Source of the DNA: Palleronia abyssalis
Lineage (GTDB): Bacteria; Pseudomonadota; Alphaproteobacteria; Rhodobacterales; Rhodobacteraceae
Length of the DNA: 64,000 bases
Direction: 5' to 3'
Assembly (NCBI RefSeq): GCF_900302445.1
Contig: NZ_ONZF01000003.1
Location: 248,001 to 312,000 of the forward strand
Shown here: one piece after another, positions 55,456 to 63,781 of the stretch
Layout: each line of letters opens with the position of its first letter
Numbering within the stretch: position 1 is the first letter of the stretch
The notes under the pieces: model-generated
What the model was told of the DNA's origin: nothing
The model's database searches: none
Seen by the model: the letters and a program-made list of their open reading frames with translations, nothing else
Translations under genes and position numbers: made by a program

Positions 55456-55974
55456 TCAGGCGGCCGCGGCGTTCCGCGCTTCCAGAACCGAATCGATCTG
55501 GCGCTGTGCTGCCGCTTCGTCGTCACCGGACACGGCAGCGATTTCACGGGTCAGACGCTCTAGCGCGGCTTCATAAAGCTGACGCTCGGAATAGGATTGC
55601 TCGCGCTGGTCGTCGGTGCGGTGCAAGTCACGGACCACTTCGGCGATGGCGATCAAGTCTCCCGAATTGATCTTCTGTTCGTATTCCTGGGCCCGGCGGG
55701 ACCACATGGCCTTTTTGACCTTGGCCTTACCCTTCAGGGTCGTCATCGCCTTCGTCACCACGTCGGGCGAGGACAGTTGCCGCATTCCGACCTCGGACGC
55801 CTTGTGCGTCGGAACACGCAAGGTCATCTTGTCCTTCTCGAACGAGATCACGAACAGCTCGAGTTCGAGCCCCGCAATCTCCTGTTTTTCGATAGACAGG
55901 ATTTGACCCACACCATGGGCGGGATACACAACATAATCGTTCGGACGGAATTCCGGCTTTTTTGATTTGCTCAT
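55456..55974 (-). CDS. carD: CarD-family transcription regulator
   Basis: A 172-residue CarD protein. The N-terminal RNA-polymerase-interacting domain (about 10-70, NDYVVYPAHGVGQI and DKMTLRVP) is followed by a helical DNA-binding domain (MWSRRAQEYEQKINSG, SYSERQLYEAALERL). CarD stabilises open complexes, including at rRNA promoters. The ATG at 55974 has AAGGAA 11 bases before; a TTG at 55983 is too close. It is next to fdxA in an order common to Rhodobacteraceae. Confidence 0.95.
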   Translation of the reverse strand: MSKSKKPEFRPNDYVVYPAHGVGQILSIEKQEIAGLELELFVISFEKDKMTLRVPTHKASEVGMRQLSSPDVVTKAMTTLKGKAKVKKAMWSRRAQEYEQKINSGDLIAIAEVVRDLHRTDDQREQSYSERQLYEAALERLTREIAAVSGDDEAAAQRQIDSVLEARNAAAA

Positions 55975-56099
55975 CGCAGACAAAGTTCCTTTTCAGGCCC
56001 CAGGGTTACAACCGCAAGAATGACGCCGGGAACACACACATTTTCCCGTCGCCAAGGGTGCGCCGCACCCGATCCTGCTAATGTCCATATACTATAGCA

Positions 56100-56136
56100 C
56101 AAAAATGGGCCCCGTGCCAGTGCGGCACAAGGGGCC
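56100..56136 (-). terminator. Rho-independent terminator of the fdxA operon
   Basis: GGCCCC-GTGCC (56108-56118) pairs with GGCAC-AA-GGGGCC (56124-56136), with a two-base bulge and 5-base loop. On the minus strand a CATTTTT tail follows, the expected U-tract. It lies 26 bases beyond the fdxA stop. Confidence 0.7.
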
Positions 56137-56161
56137 TGAAACAGTCGCTGCGGTCAGCGGG

Positions 56162-56497
56162 TCAGCCGCCTTCGCCCGGCGCTTCCGAGAACAGCTCCAT
56201 CTTGCCGTCCTTGCCATCCATCTCCTCCGCGTTGGGGAGGGGGTCCTTTTTCGTGACGATGACCGGCCACATCTCTGAATACTTACGATTGAACTCGACC
56301 CATTTCTCGGCCTCGGGGTCGGTATCGGGGCGGATCGCATCGGCCGGGCACTCGGGCTCGCAGACTCCACAGTCGATGCATTCGTCGGGGTGGATCACCA
56401 GCATGTTCTCCCCCTCGTAGAAGCAGTCCACGGGGCAGACTTCGACGCAGTCGGTGTATTTGCAGGCGATGCAATTGTCGTTGACGATATAGGTCAT
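56162..56497 (-). CDS. fdxA: 7Fe ferredoxin FdxA
   Basis: A 111-residue ferredoxin. Cysteines 9, 12, 17, 21 and 25 in [10 protein letters not shown]...CPVDCF and 40, 43, 46, 50 in [12 protein letters not shown] hold a [3Fe-4S] and a [4Fe-4S] cluster. The C-terminal extension with [13 protein letters not shown] is typical of FdxA. It carries electrons in the cytoplasm; the partner is unknown. Last gene of the helicase-S4-fdxA run. Confidence 0.95.
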   Translation of the reverse strand: MTYIVNDNCIACKYTDCVEVCPVDCFYEGENMLVIHPDECIDCGVCEPECPADAIRPDTDPEAEKWVEFNRKYSEMWPVIVTKKDPLPNAEEMDGKDGKMELFSEAPGEGG

Positions 56498-56576
56498 GCG
56501 TGCGTTCCGTCGGATGAGAGGTCGGGGGCGGGATAGACCTTCGTCGCTCGGGGTTCAAGCGACAGGTCGGCGCGGC

Positions 56577-56948
56577 TCAGTCGTGGCCTTGCTCGAACCG
56601 GTCAATCTCGCGCCGGTCGCGTTTGCTGGGCCGGCCCCCCTTGTCGAATCGGGGGGCGTCGGGGGATTTCGGCGGCGGCGGGGGCGAGCGATCGTCATAA
56701 AGGGTCTGCGCCTCGTTCGCCGGTCCACGGCGGTCACCGGGCGAAAGGACTTCGACCACCCGGATCGCACGGCCCTGGCTGAAGGTCAGCACATCGCCCA
56801 CCCGGACTGAGGCCGAGGGTTTGGAGACCCGCGTTCCGTTCACCAGGACCCCGCCATCGGTGACCATCTTGGCCGCCAGGCTGCGGGTCTTGAAGAACCG
56901 CGCGAAGAACAGCCACTTGTCCAGGCGAATCGAGGGCGCGCCCTGCAA
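56577..56948 (-). CDS. S4-domain RNA-binding protein (HslR-like)
   Basis: A 123-residue protein with an S4 domain (about 8-65, IRLDKWLFFARFFKTRS and VLVNGTRVSKPS) and a charged tail. HslR-type proteins act on stalled 50S subunits. Only a TTG start at 56948 is possible after the in-frame stop upstream; AAGGG lies 7-8 bases before it inside the helicase's last codons, so translation is probably coupled and weak. Confidence 0.88.
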   Translation of the reverse strand: MQGAPSIRLDKWLFFARFFKTRSLAAKMVTDGGVLVNGTRVSKPSASVRVGDVLTFSQGRAIRVVEVLSPGDRRGPANEAQTLYDDRSPPPPPKSPDAPRFDKGGRPSKRDRREIDRFEQGHD

Positions 56949-56949
56949 G

Positions 56950-59862
56950 TCAGCCCTTGTCCTTGAGACCCATCAAGGCCTCGGCAAAGGGGTTCGACGG
57001 ATCGATCGCCTTCTCCTTGCGGGGTGGGCGCGATTCAGCCGTCTGAGGCTTCTTGCGATCCCCCTGCCCCTTGCCCCGGGGCTTGCCCTTCGGCTTGGAA
57101 TTGCGATCCGCCCGTTCCCCGCGCGGCTTGCCGCCGCTGCGCCGCTCGGCCCGGCCACCCCAGGTGAAGGTATAGAACGTCTCGACCTCCGGCGCGGCTT
57201 CGGGCTTCGCTACCTCGCCCTGGGGAATAGCATCGGCCATCTCGGCATCAGTGACCGCCGCGACCTCGTCGCCGGCTTCGGATGCAGGTGCTTCGGACGT
57301 GGCGTCATCAGCAGGCGCGGGCGCCGGATCCGCGTCGGTTACCGCCGCGACCTCGGACTCTTCGGCGGGGGCGGGCGTGGCCTCGGGTTCGGCCGGGGCC
57401 TGCGGCATCTCCGACGGCGGCTCGGACACGTCCGATCCGGCTTCGGCAGGCGATTCGGACGTCGCTTCGGCGGGAGGCGTTTCCTTCGGGCCTGGCACTT
57501 TCTCGCGCTCGGCTTTTTCGGCCTTGTAGCCTAGGCCTTCCATGAGATTGGCGAACTGCTCCAGCGTCATGCCGGTAATCGACAGCATGTCAGGCGTCGC
57601 CTCGAACCCGGCGCGGCCGTCCTTGGCCCGCAGCAGATCAGCCAGCCGTTCCAGCATGTCGATGCGGATCGCCCGATCGCCCGCAGCGCGGTACCCGGCC
57701 ATGGTGTAGGTGCCTTCGGGCACGTCCCTGACCACAGGTATGGTCACAAGACCCGGTGGCGGGCTTTCGGGAAACTCGTCGAAGCCCTGCGACAGCGACC
57801 ACAGAACAAGCCGCAGCCGCGTGGGCGCGGGTTTCAGAAGCGCGGGCAGGAAGACGGTGAACTGGCCGAACCGCACCCCGTGCTTGCGCAACAGACCGCG
57901 GGCCTGCTGGTCCAGCCCTTTGACATCCGATGCGACATCGGCGCGCGGCACCACGCCCATGGCCTCGACCAGGCGGTAGGCGAAGCCTTTGGCCAACCCT
58001 TCAAGGGTCTCGTCTCGCTGCATGGCGACCAGCGGCTCGAACAGGGCGGCGATCTTGCGGTCGATGAAATGCTGCAGGCGGCGCTCGACCTTCTGCATGA
58101 CCTCGGCCCCGGCCTCGTCGTCGACGAATCCCACGGCGCGCGGTTTCAGCGGATCGTCGCCCTTCGCCAGGCGGCCCACGGCTTCAGTGCCCCACATGAG
58201 ACCGCCCTGTTCGGTAAAGTCGATCTCGGTATCGGGGGCGTTGTAGAACCGGTCTGCACGCAGGTGAAACTGGGGGGCCAGTGCCGCCGCGCTGGCCTGC
58301 CTCAGAGTCTTCGCCTCGTCGGGGCTGCCGGACTTGTCCTGACGGAACCGGAACCCTTCGATCCGGCCGACATACTGGCCCTCGACACTCACTTCGCCCT
58401 TGTCGTTCACTTCGGCCACCATGGCCTCCTTCTGCTTGAGCCGCCGCATCAGCACGCTGGTGCGCCGGTCCACAAATCTTTGCGTCAGTGCATCGTGAAG
58501 CGCATCCGACAACCTATCTTCTACCGCGCGGGTCGCCCCGCGCCAATGGTGCGCGTCGTCGACCCAGTCTTTTCGTTGCGCGACGTAGGTCCACGTGCGG
58601 ATATACGCCAAACGTTTCGACAACGTATCAATGTCGCCATCGGTTCGATCGATTCGCTTCACCTGCCGCGAAAGCCAGTCGTCGGGCACCCGCCCCCACT
58701 CGCCCAGGAAGCCGTAGATCCGCTCCAGCATGCCGGCATGTTCGCCCGCACTGATCCCACGGAAATCGGGAATCCGGCAAACATCCCACAAAAGGCGCAC
58801 GCCATGCGCGTCGCGGATCGTGCGCGCGACCTCCGGGATGGCCGAAAGGGTCTTCAGCGCGGCCAGATCGTCGGCCTCACGCGCGCGCTGCAATCTTTCG
58901 TGATCCGGCCGCTCTTCCAGCGAAGCGATCAGCGCGTTGGTCGACCCGAAATTCAGCCGAGCATTGCGCCATTGCAGTACCTTGAGCGGGGCGAACCGGT
59001 GGTCGCAGATCGCCTCGGCCACGCCGTCATCCAGCGGGGCCGCCTCTCCCGTCACGCCGAAGGTGCCGTCATTGGTATAGCGCCCCGCACGACCGGCGAT
59101 CTGCGCCAGCTCGTTCGGTTGCAGCTCGCGCATTCGCCGACCGTCGAACTTCCGGGTCGAAGAGAACGCGACATGGTCGATGTCCAGGTTCAACCCCATT
59201 CCGATGGCATCTGTCGCCACCAGGAAATCGACATCGCCGTTCTGGTACATCTCGACCTGGGCGTTGCGGGTGCGCGGGCTGAGCGCGCCCATCACCACGG
59301 CCGCCCCGCCCTTCTGTCGGCGCAGAAGCTCGGCAATGGCATAGACGTTTTCCACAGAGAACCCGACGATGGCCGAACGCGGCTTCATCCGGCTGATCTT
59401 GCGGCTGCCTGTATAGATCAAGGTCGAGAACCGCTCGCGTTTGATGAACTGCGCCTCGGGGACCAGGGCCGCGATGGCGCCGCGCATGGTTTCGGCGCCC
59501 AGGAAAAGCGTCTCGTGGGTGCCGCGCGCGCGCAGAAGGCGGTCGGTGAAGACATGGCCCCGTTCGGGGTCTGCGCAAAGCTGGACCTCGTCGATGGCCA
59601 GGAAATCGGTGCCCATCGCCTCGGGCATCGCCTCGACCGTGCAGACCCAGTATTGCGTGCGTTCGGGAACGATCCGTTCCTCGCCCGTGACCAGCGCCAC
59701 GACCGAAGGTCCGCGCAGCGCCACCAGCTTGTCGTAAATCTCGCGCGCAAGAAGACGCAGCGGAAGGCCAATGATGCCGGTGCGATAGCCCAGCATCCGT
59801 TCCAGCGCGTAATGCGTCTTTCCGGTATTGGTGGGGCCAAGGACCGCCGTGATCCGTCCCAT
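56950..59862 (-). CDS. Suv3-like superfamily 2 RNA/DNA helicase
   Basis: A 970-residue helicase related to mitochondrial Suv3. Walker A is GPTNTGKTHYAL near the N-terminus, motif II is LAIDEVQL, motif VI is QIAGRAGRY. A middle region binds nucleic acid; the last 200 residues are Pro/Ala/Glu-rich with a repeated EVAAVTDA, then a basic RGD/K tail. The ATG at 59862 follows AGAAGAGG; a GTG at 59883 is an alternative. Likely RNA turnover, inferred from Suv3. Confidence 0.9.
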   Translation of the reverse strand: MGRITAVLGPTNTGKTHYALERMLGYRTGIIGLPLRLLAREIYDKLVALRGPSVVALVTGEERIVPERTQYWVCTVEAMPEAMGTDFLAIDEVQLCADPERGHVFTDRLLRARGTHETLFLGAETMRGAIAALVPEAQFIKRERFSTLIYTGSRKISRMKPRSAIVGFSVENVYAIAELLRRQKGGAAVVMGALSPRTRNAQVEMYQNGDVDFLVATDAIGMGLNLDIDHVAFSSTRKFDGRRMRELQPNELAQIAGRAGRYTNDGTFGVTGEAAPLDDGVAEAICDHRFAPLKVLQWRNARLNFGSTNALIASLEERPDHERLQRAREADDLAALKTLSAIPEVARTIRDAHGVRLLWDVCRIPDFRGISAGEHAGMLERIYGFLGEWGRVPDDWLSRQVKRIDRTDGDIDTLSKRLAYIRTWTYVAQRKDWVDDAHHWRGATRAVEDRLSDALHDALTQRFVDRRTSVLMRRLKQKEAMVAEVNDKGEVSVEGQYVGRIEGFRFRQDKSGSPDEAKTLRQASAAALAPQFHLRADRFYNAPDTEIDFTEQGGLMWGTEAVGRLAKGDDPLKPRAVGFVDDEAGAEVMQKVERRLQHFIDRKIAALFEPLVAMQRDETLEGLAKGFAYRLVEAMGVVPRADVASDVKGLDQQARGLLRKHGVRFGQFTVFLPALLKPAPTRLRLVLWSLSQGFDEFPESPPPGLVTIPVVRDVPEGTYTMAGYRAAGDRAIRIDMLERLADLLRAKDGRAGFEATPDMLSITGMTLEQFANLMEGLGYKAEKAEREKVPGPKETPPAEATSESPAEAGSDVSEPPSEMPQAPAEPEATPAPAEESEVAAVTDADPAPAPADDATSEAPASEAGDEVAAVTDAEMADAIPQGEVAKPEAAPEVETFYTFTWGGRAERRSGGKPRGERADRNSKPKGKPRGKGQGDRKKPQTAESRPPRKEKAIDPSNPFAEALMGLKDKG

Positions 59863-59934
59863 CGGTGCCTCTTCTCTGCCCACCCCCTAAGTGAGGGCAG
59901 ACGACCCGAGACTCAACCCCGCCCCCGGGAAGAA

Positions 59935-59959
59935 CCGCCGCCGGGACGCCCGGCGGCGG
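59935..59959 (-). terminator. 11-bp hairpin after the small secreted gene
   Basis: CCGCCGCCGGG (59935-59945) pairs exactly with CCCGGCGGCGG (59949-59959) around a 3-base loop, 6 bases after the minus-strand stop at 59966. A short TTCTT follows on the minus strand, a poor U-tract. It lies also in the leader direction of nothing else, so a terminator role is most likely. Confidence 0.5.
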
Positions 59960-59965
59960 GTGTCG

Positions 59966-60229
59966 TCACTGCCCCTCGTGGGGAAGCAGGCCCTTGACCC
60001 GCTTCACGTTCGTCACCCTGAGGAATCCATGGCCCAGCCCCTCGGACGAGGAGAGCTCCGCCATGGTGCCCCAGATCGCGTCGTCGCGTTGCGCCTTCGA
60101 CACGGACATCGTGGAGGGGGCTTTCGCGATCCCGAACCCCAGCCCCGATGCCGGCACTTCGTCGGCCCGCGCCTGTCCCAGCGCAAGCACGACCAGCGCG
60201 GTCAAACCCGCGACTTTCGACATTTTCAT
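59966..60229 (-). CDS. Small secreted protein of unknown function
   Basis: An 87-residue protein with a signal peptide (MKMSKVAGLTALVVLALG, cleaved near ARADE). The mature part of about 65 residues has no cysteine and no motif I recognise. The start at 60229 has GAGG about 9 bases before; the internal ATG at 60223 is possible. It is between the helicase and the TPR gene in the same direction but with its own hairpin terminator. Confidence 0.6.
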   Translation of the reverse strand: MKMSKVAGLTALVVLALGQARADEVPASGLGFGIAKAPSTMSVSKAQRDDAIWGTMAELSSSEGLGHGFLRVTNVKRVKGLLPHEGQ

Positions 60230-60372
60230 GGTTTCATGCCTCGATCTGCCTCTGCCTGCATCTTGGTGCGCAGGTCATGAAGGAATCACATCACGGCAAG
60301 ATCGCCGTGTGAATCGGTCATTTTCGTGACTTTTGCGAACGTGTCTTTCGAGTCACAACCGATCCGCGAATT

Positions 60373-60930
60373 TCACAGCCGGCTGCCATCCACCTCACGC
60401 TCGAGCAGGGGAATCGCGGCAGCGGCTTGCGGGCTGGCCGGATACAGCCGCTCGACCTCGCGCCAGGCCGCAAGCGCGGTCTGCGCCTCGCCAAGGTCAG
60501 ACAGGATCACCGCAAGCCCGGTGAGCGCGCCAATATGGCGCGGGTTCAGGTCCAGGACCCGCCCGATATCGGCCAGCGCCGGGCCGAACTGCTGGGACTG
60601 GAAATAGGCCGTCGCCCGCGCATTATAGCCTTCGGCGAAGTCCGGCGCGTGATCGACCAGCGCCGAGAAATGGCCGATCGCGACCTGCGTCTGCCCCATC
60701 GCGAGCGCCTCGCGCCCCCGTTCCAGCAGCATGTCCATCGCGGGCGAGCCCGAACGGGACCATTCCGACGCGATCTTCCCCACGATCTGTTCGGCATCCG
60801 ATCCTTCGGCCTGTTTCAGCGCGGCGAACAGATCGTCGAGTCGCGTATCGCTCCCTTGCGCCCACCCCAGACCGGTGGAAAGCAGAAGTGTCGCAACGAC
60901 GTATTTGAGATTGTGGGTCATGCGGGCCAT
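60373..60930 (-). CDS. Periplasmic TPR protein
   Basis: A 185-residue protein with a signal peptide (cleavage near GLGWAQG) and three tetratricopeptide repeats (about 70-170; ALAMGQTQVAIGHFSALVDHAPDF, AYFQSQQFGPALADIGRVLDLNP, AVILSDLGEAQTALAAWREVERLYP). TPRs mediate protein contacts; partner unknown. The ATG at 60921 is an alternative start. It is divergent from the SCP2 gene. Confidence 0.82.
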   Translation of the reverse strand: MARMTHNLKYVVATLLLSTGLGWAQGSDTRLDDLFAALKQAEGSDAEQIVGKIASEWSRSGSPAMDMLLERGREALAMGQTQVAIGHFSALVDHAPDFAEGYNARATAYFQSQQFGPALADIGRVLDLNPRHIGALTGLAVILSDLGEAQTALAAWREVERLYPASPQAAAAIPLLEREVDGSRL

Positions 60931-61001
60931 ATCTCGACCTATCCTAACTCACAGGCGGCCGATGTCATTCCCTTCGTCCGTCATATCAACGGAGCGTGAA
61001 G

Positions 61002-61286
61002 ATGAGCCAGATGATCGATGAAGCCGTGAAAGAGCTGAACCAGAAGACCGGTGGCAGCTTCGACGGGTCGGCCAAGTTCGTGGTCGAGGACGAGGGGACC
61101 ATCATGCTCGACGGCGAAGGCGCGCGCGCCGCCGATGAAGAGGCCGAAGTCACCATGACCGCCTCCGCCGACACCTTCCGCGAGATTTTCGAGGGCGAGC
61201 TTGACCCGACCGCCGCGTTCATGTCCGGCCGCCTGACCATCGACGGCGACATGGGCCAGGCCATGAAGCTCGCCCAGGCGCTTTGA
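61002..61286 (+). CDS. SCP2 sterol-carrier-like protein
   Basis: A 94-residue SCP2-fold protein (KFVVEDEGTIMLDGEG, then VTMTASADTFREIFEGELDPTAAFMSGRLTIDGDMG, shown in parts), which binds lipids in a hydrophobic tunnel. The ATG at 61002 has GGAG 7 bases before. The stop overlaps the next start by one base (TGATG), so it is coupled to the lysophospholipase-like gene and both may handle membrane lipids. Confidence 0.9.
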   Translation: MSQMIDEAVKELNQKTGGSFDGSAKFVVEDEGTIMLDGEGARAADEEAEVTMTASADTFREIFEGELDPTAAFMSGRLTIDGDMGQAMKLAQAL

Positions 61287-62236
61287 TGACAGGGCCCGCC
61301 CCGTTCCACGGCGATGTCGCCGGCGGCCCCGAGCGGGTCGAGGCCGCGTGGCTTCGCACGCGGGACGGGCTTCGCTTGCGCGCGGCGACTTGGCCGGTCG
61401 ATGGGGCGCGGGGCACGGTCCTGCTGCTGCCCGGCCGCACCGAATACGTTGAAAAATACGCGGGCCTCGCCGGTGACTTGGCCGAATGGGGGCTTTCCAC
61501 GGTCTCGATCGACTGGCGTGGACAGGGTCTGTCGGACCGTCTGCTGGCCGATCCGCTGTCGGGGCACGTCAATTCGTTCTCGGATTACCAGGCCGACCTT
61601 GCGGCGCTGGTGGACCACGCCACCGCGGCGGGCATGCCCAAACCTTGGTATCTGGTCGCCCACTCGATGGGAGGCGCCATCGGCTTGCGCGCCCTGATCG
61701 ACGGGCTAACCGTGGAACGCGCCGTGTTCTCTTCGCCGATGTGGGGCATTTCGCTGTCCGCGGCCCTGCGTCCCGCGGCGTGGACACTGTCCTACGCGGC
61801 CCGCAGCTTCGGCTTCCACGACCGTTATGCGCCTGGCACATCGAAAGGCGCATACCAGAACGCCGCCGCGTTCGAGGGGAACCTTCTGACCCATGACCAG
61901 GATCAGTACGCCCGCATGGCCCTCCAGACCGAGCGGCACCCTGAACTGGGTCTGGCCGGTCCGTCCCTGGGCTGGCTGAACGAAGCACTGGTCGAGTGTC
62001 GGCGCCTGTCACGTCTGTCCTCGCCCGCGACGCCGTGCCTGACCTTCGTGGGCACCGAAGAGCTGATCGTCGACACCCAGCGCATCACCGAGCGCATGGC
62101 GACATGGCGCAACGGAGAACTTCTGTCAGTCGACGGAGGACGCCACGAGTGTCTGATGGAAACGCCCAAGCGGCGCGCCCTGGTCCTCGACGCGATGCGC
62201 CGCCACCTTTCGGCACCCGCGCCCGTCGGGTCCTAG
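61286..62236 (+). CDS. pldB: Alpha/beta hydrolase, lysophospholipase-like
   Basis: A 316-residue hydrolase with the nucleophile elbow HSMGG (Ser127), an oxyanion region LLLPGRTEYVEKY and the catalytic His near DGGRHECLMET. The sequence resembles PldB lysophospholipase L2. It is cytoplasmic (no signal peptide). It overlaps SCP2 by one base. It ends against the convergent Anbu gene with a 4-base overlap (62233-62236). Confidence 0.85.
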   Translation: MTGPAPFHGDVAGGPERVEAAWLRTRDGLRLRAATWPVDGARGTVLLLPGRTEYVEKYAGLAGDLAEWGLSTVSIDWRGQGLSDRLLADPLSGHVNSFSDYQADLAALVDHATAAGMPKPWYLVAHSMGGAIGLRALIDGLTVERAVFSSPMWGISLSAALRPAAWTLSYAARSFGFHDRYAPGTSKGAYQNAAAFEGNLLTHDQDQYARMALQTERHPELGLAGPSLGWLNEALVECRRLSRLSSPATPCLTFVGTEELIVDTQRITERMATWRNGELLSVDGGRHECLMETPKRRALVLDAMRRHLSAPAPVGS

Positions 62237-62949
62237 ATCTCGATCTCGGCGAAGGCATCGCGCAACGCCTGCGACCACGCCACGCTCATCGCCTGAAACG
62301 TCTCGTCTTCGGCGCTGATCCGGCGGCGTTCGCCAATATCCTGCGTGTCGGTCTTGATGATGCACATATCAAGCGGCATTCCCACGCTGAGGTTCGACCT
62401 CAACGTCGAATCCATGGACAGCAGAACGGCTTTCTTCGCGTCCTCGATGGTCGTCTCGGGCGTGACCACTCTGTCGAGGATCGGCTTGCCGTACTTGTGC
62501 TCGCCGATCTGCAGATAGGGCGTATCCTCGGTCGCCTCGATGAAGTTCCCCTCGGGATAGATCAGGAACATGCGCGCCGCGCCGCCCCGTCTCTGGCCGG
62601 CCACGATCATCGACGCGCGCGCCGACTGTGCCTTGGCGCCCATGCGGTCTGCCACCTGCGCCGAGACCTCGGACAACGTCTCGCCCACGATCTCGGCTAC
62701 CTCAAGCATGGTGCCCGCATTCATGATCGACCGCTTGTCCGGATCGGAATTGGCATCGTCCATGCGCGCCAGCGTGGTTTGCGTGACCGACAGCGATCCG
62801 GCCGTCAGGATCACGATCGCCCGTTCTCCAGGATCGACGAAGGTAAACATCTTTCGGTAGGTGGAGATATTGTCGACACCCGCATTGGTGCGCGTATCGG
62901 ACAACAGGACCAGCCCCGCATCGAGGAGGAGGCCGACGCAGTAAGTCAT
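62233..62949 (-). CDS. anbu: Anbu-type proteasome-like protease
   Basis: A 238-residue proteasome-fold hydrolase, Anbu. It starts MTYCVGLLLDAGLVLLSDTRTNAG; after Met removal Thr becomes the N-terminal nucleophile, with Asp18 and Lys33 in the expected places. Anbu subunits assemble into helical rings; the physiological substrate is not known. The usual neighbours (transglutaminase-like, alpha-E domain and ATP-grasp genes) are not next to it here. The ATG at 62949 is chosen to expose Thr2. Confidence 0.93.
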   Translation of the reverse strand: MTYCVGLLLDAGLVLLSDTRTNAGVDNISTYRKMFTFVDPGERAIVILTAGSLSVTQTTLARMDDANSDPDKRSIMNAGTMLEVAEIVGETLSEVSAQVADRMGAKAQSARASMIVAGQRRGGAARMFLIYPEGNFIEATEDTPYLQIGEHKYGKPILDRVVTPETTIEDAKKAVLLSMDSTLRSNLSVGMPLDMCIIKTDTQDIGERRRISAEDETFQAMSVAWSQALRDAFAEIEI

Positions 62950-63003
62950 TTTGGTGCCTTCAAAGGTTACTATGGGTAGGTAATGCCCCGTGGATCGTCT
63001 CGC

Positions 63004-63028
63004 AACGTTCAAATCACCAGATGTTTCC
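63004..63028 (-). promoter_or_regulatory. EcfG-like promoter before anbu (GGAAA-N16-CGTT)
   Basis: On the minus strand GGAAA (63028-63024) is followed after 16 bases by CGTT (63007-63004). One mismatch from the -35 consensus. It is 55 bases from the anbu start codon. Weak but correctly placed and back to back with another such site. Confidence 0.35.
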
Positions 63029-63041
63029 TAACAAATTGTGA

Positions 63042-63067
63042 GGAACCAGGCCCCGGGAGTGCTCATT
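63042..63067 (+). promoter_or_regulatory. EcfG-like promoter before the PRC-barrel gene (GGAAC-N17-CATT)
   Basis: GGAAC (63042-63046), 17 bases, then CATT (63064-63067): one mismatch from consensus. It lies 36 bases before the start codon at 63103, in the right orientation. Confidence 0.45.
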
Positions 63068-63102
63068 GTTTAGGCGTAACAAGTCACAAAAGGAGTCTCG
63101 AT

Positions 63103-63600
63103 ATGAAGACTATTGCAACCAGCGCCATCGCCCTGATCCTTGCCAGCGGCACGGCCTTTGCCGAGAGCCACACGTCCAACGACGAGGCCGACATGAATTC
63201 CGACACCTCCATGTCATCGGGCGACAGCTATTCCAGCGATGACCTGATGGGCATGCAGGGCGACCTGATCCGCTCGCGCGACATCACTGGTGGTAACGTC
63301 TACACGACGAACGCAGCCAATGACGAAGGTTGGGACAGCGAAAACAGCTATACCTCCGTCGGCACCGATTGGAACCAGATCGGTGAGATCGAGGACCTGA
63401 TCCTGACCCAAGACGGCCAGATCCGGGGCATCGTGGCCGAGGTCGGCGGCTTCCTCGACGTGGCCGACAAGCACGTCGTCATCTCGGTCGACGATCTGAA
63501 CCTCGTCGCCGTCGACGATGCCACCTACGCCTACGTCACGCGCTACAGCGAAGAAGAGCTGGAAAGCCGCGAAGGCGTCGACGAAGGCTTCTGGAACTGA
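63103..63600 (+). CDS. Periplasmic PRC-barrel protein
   Basis: A 165-residue protein with a signal peptide (MKTIATSAIALILASGTAFA). After an acidic Ser/Asp-rich linker, the PRC-barrel-like domain runs about 90-150 (IGEIEDLILTQDGQIRGIVAEVGGFL). PRC barrels are small beta-sheet modules seen in photosynthetic reaction centre H and in stress proteins. A strong AAAAGGAG ribosome binding site precedes. A terminator follows. The role is unknown; a stress link is inferred from the promoter. Confidence 0.88.
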   Translation: MKTIATSAIALILASGTAFAESHTSNDEADMNSDTSMSSGDSYSSDDLMGMQGDLIRSRDITGGNVYTTNAANDEGWDSENSYTSVGTDWNQIGEIEDLILTQDGQIRGIVAEVGGFLDVADKHVVISVDDLNLVAVDDATYAYVTRYSEEELESREGVDEGFWN

Positions 63601-63621
63601 TCCAGTCCGATTGAAGCTATG

Positions 63622-63647
63622 AAAGGGGTCCCTCGGGGCCCCTTTTT
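63622..63647 (+). terminator. Rho-independent terminator after the PRC-barrel gene
   Basis: AAAGGGGTCC (63622-63631) pairs with GGGGCCCCTTT (63635-63645) with a tetraloop and one G-U pair; the run TTTTT ends at 63647. It lies 21 bases after the stop codon. Confidence 0.8.
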
Positions 63648-63781
63648 CATGCGCAGTCGAACTACATTCACCTCGAATCCGGCGTAAAGAACCGCACAGC
63701 GTTCAAGTCCTGCCCCGGTCTGGCCACGAAGTCGGACGAAGACCGGGTTCGAAGAGGACAGAACGGAAGGCGAACAGACCG

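Noticed and set aside
57880-59997. 705-residue plus-strand frame
   Set aside because: Antisense to the Suv3-like helicase; no domain, Arg/His-rich composition typical of shadow frames.
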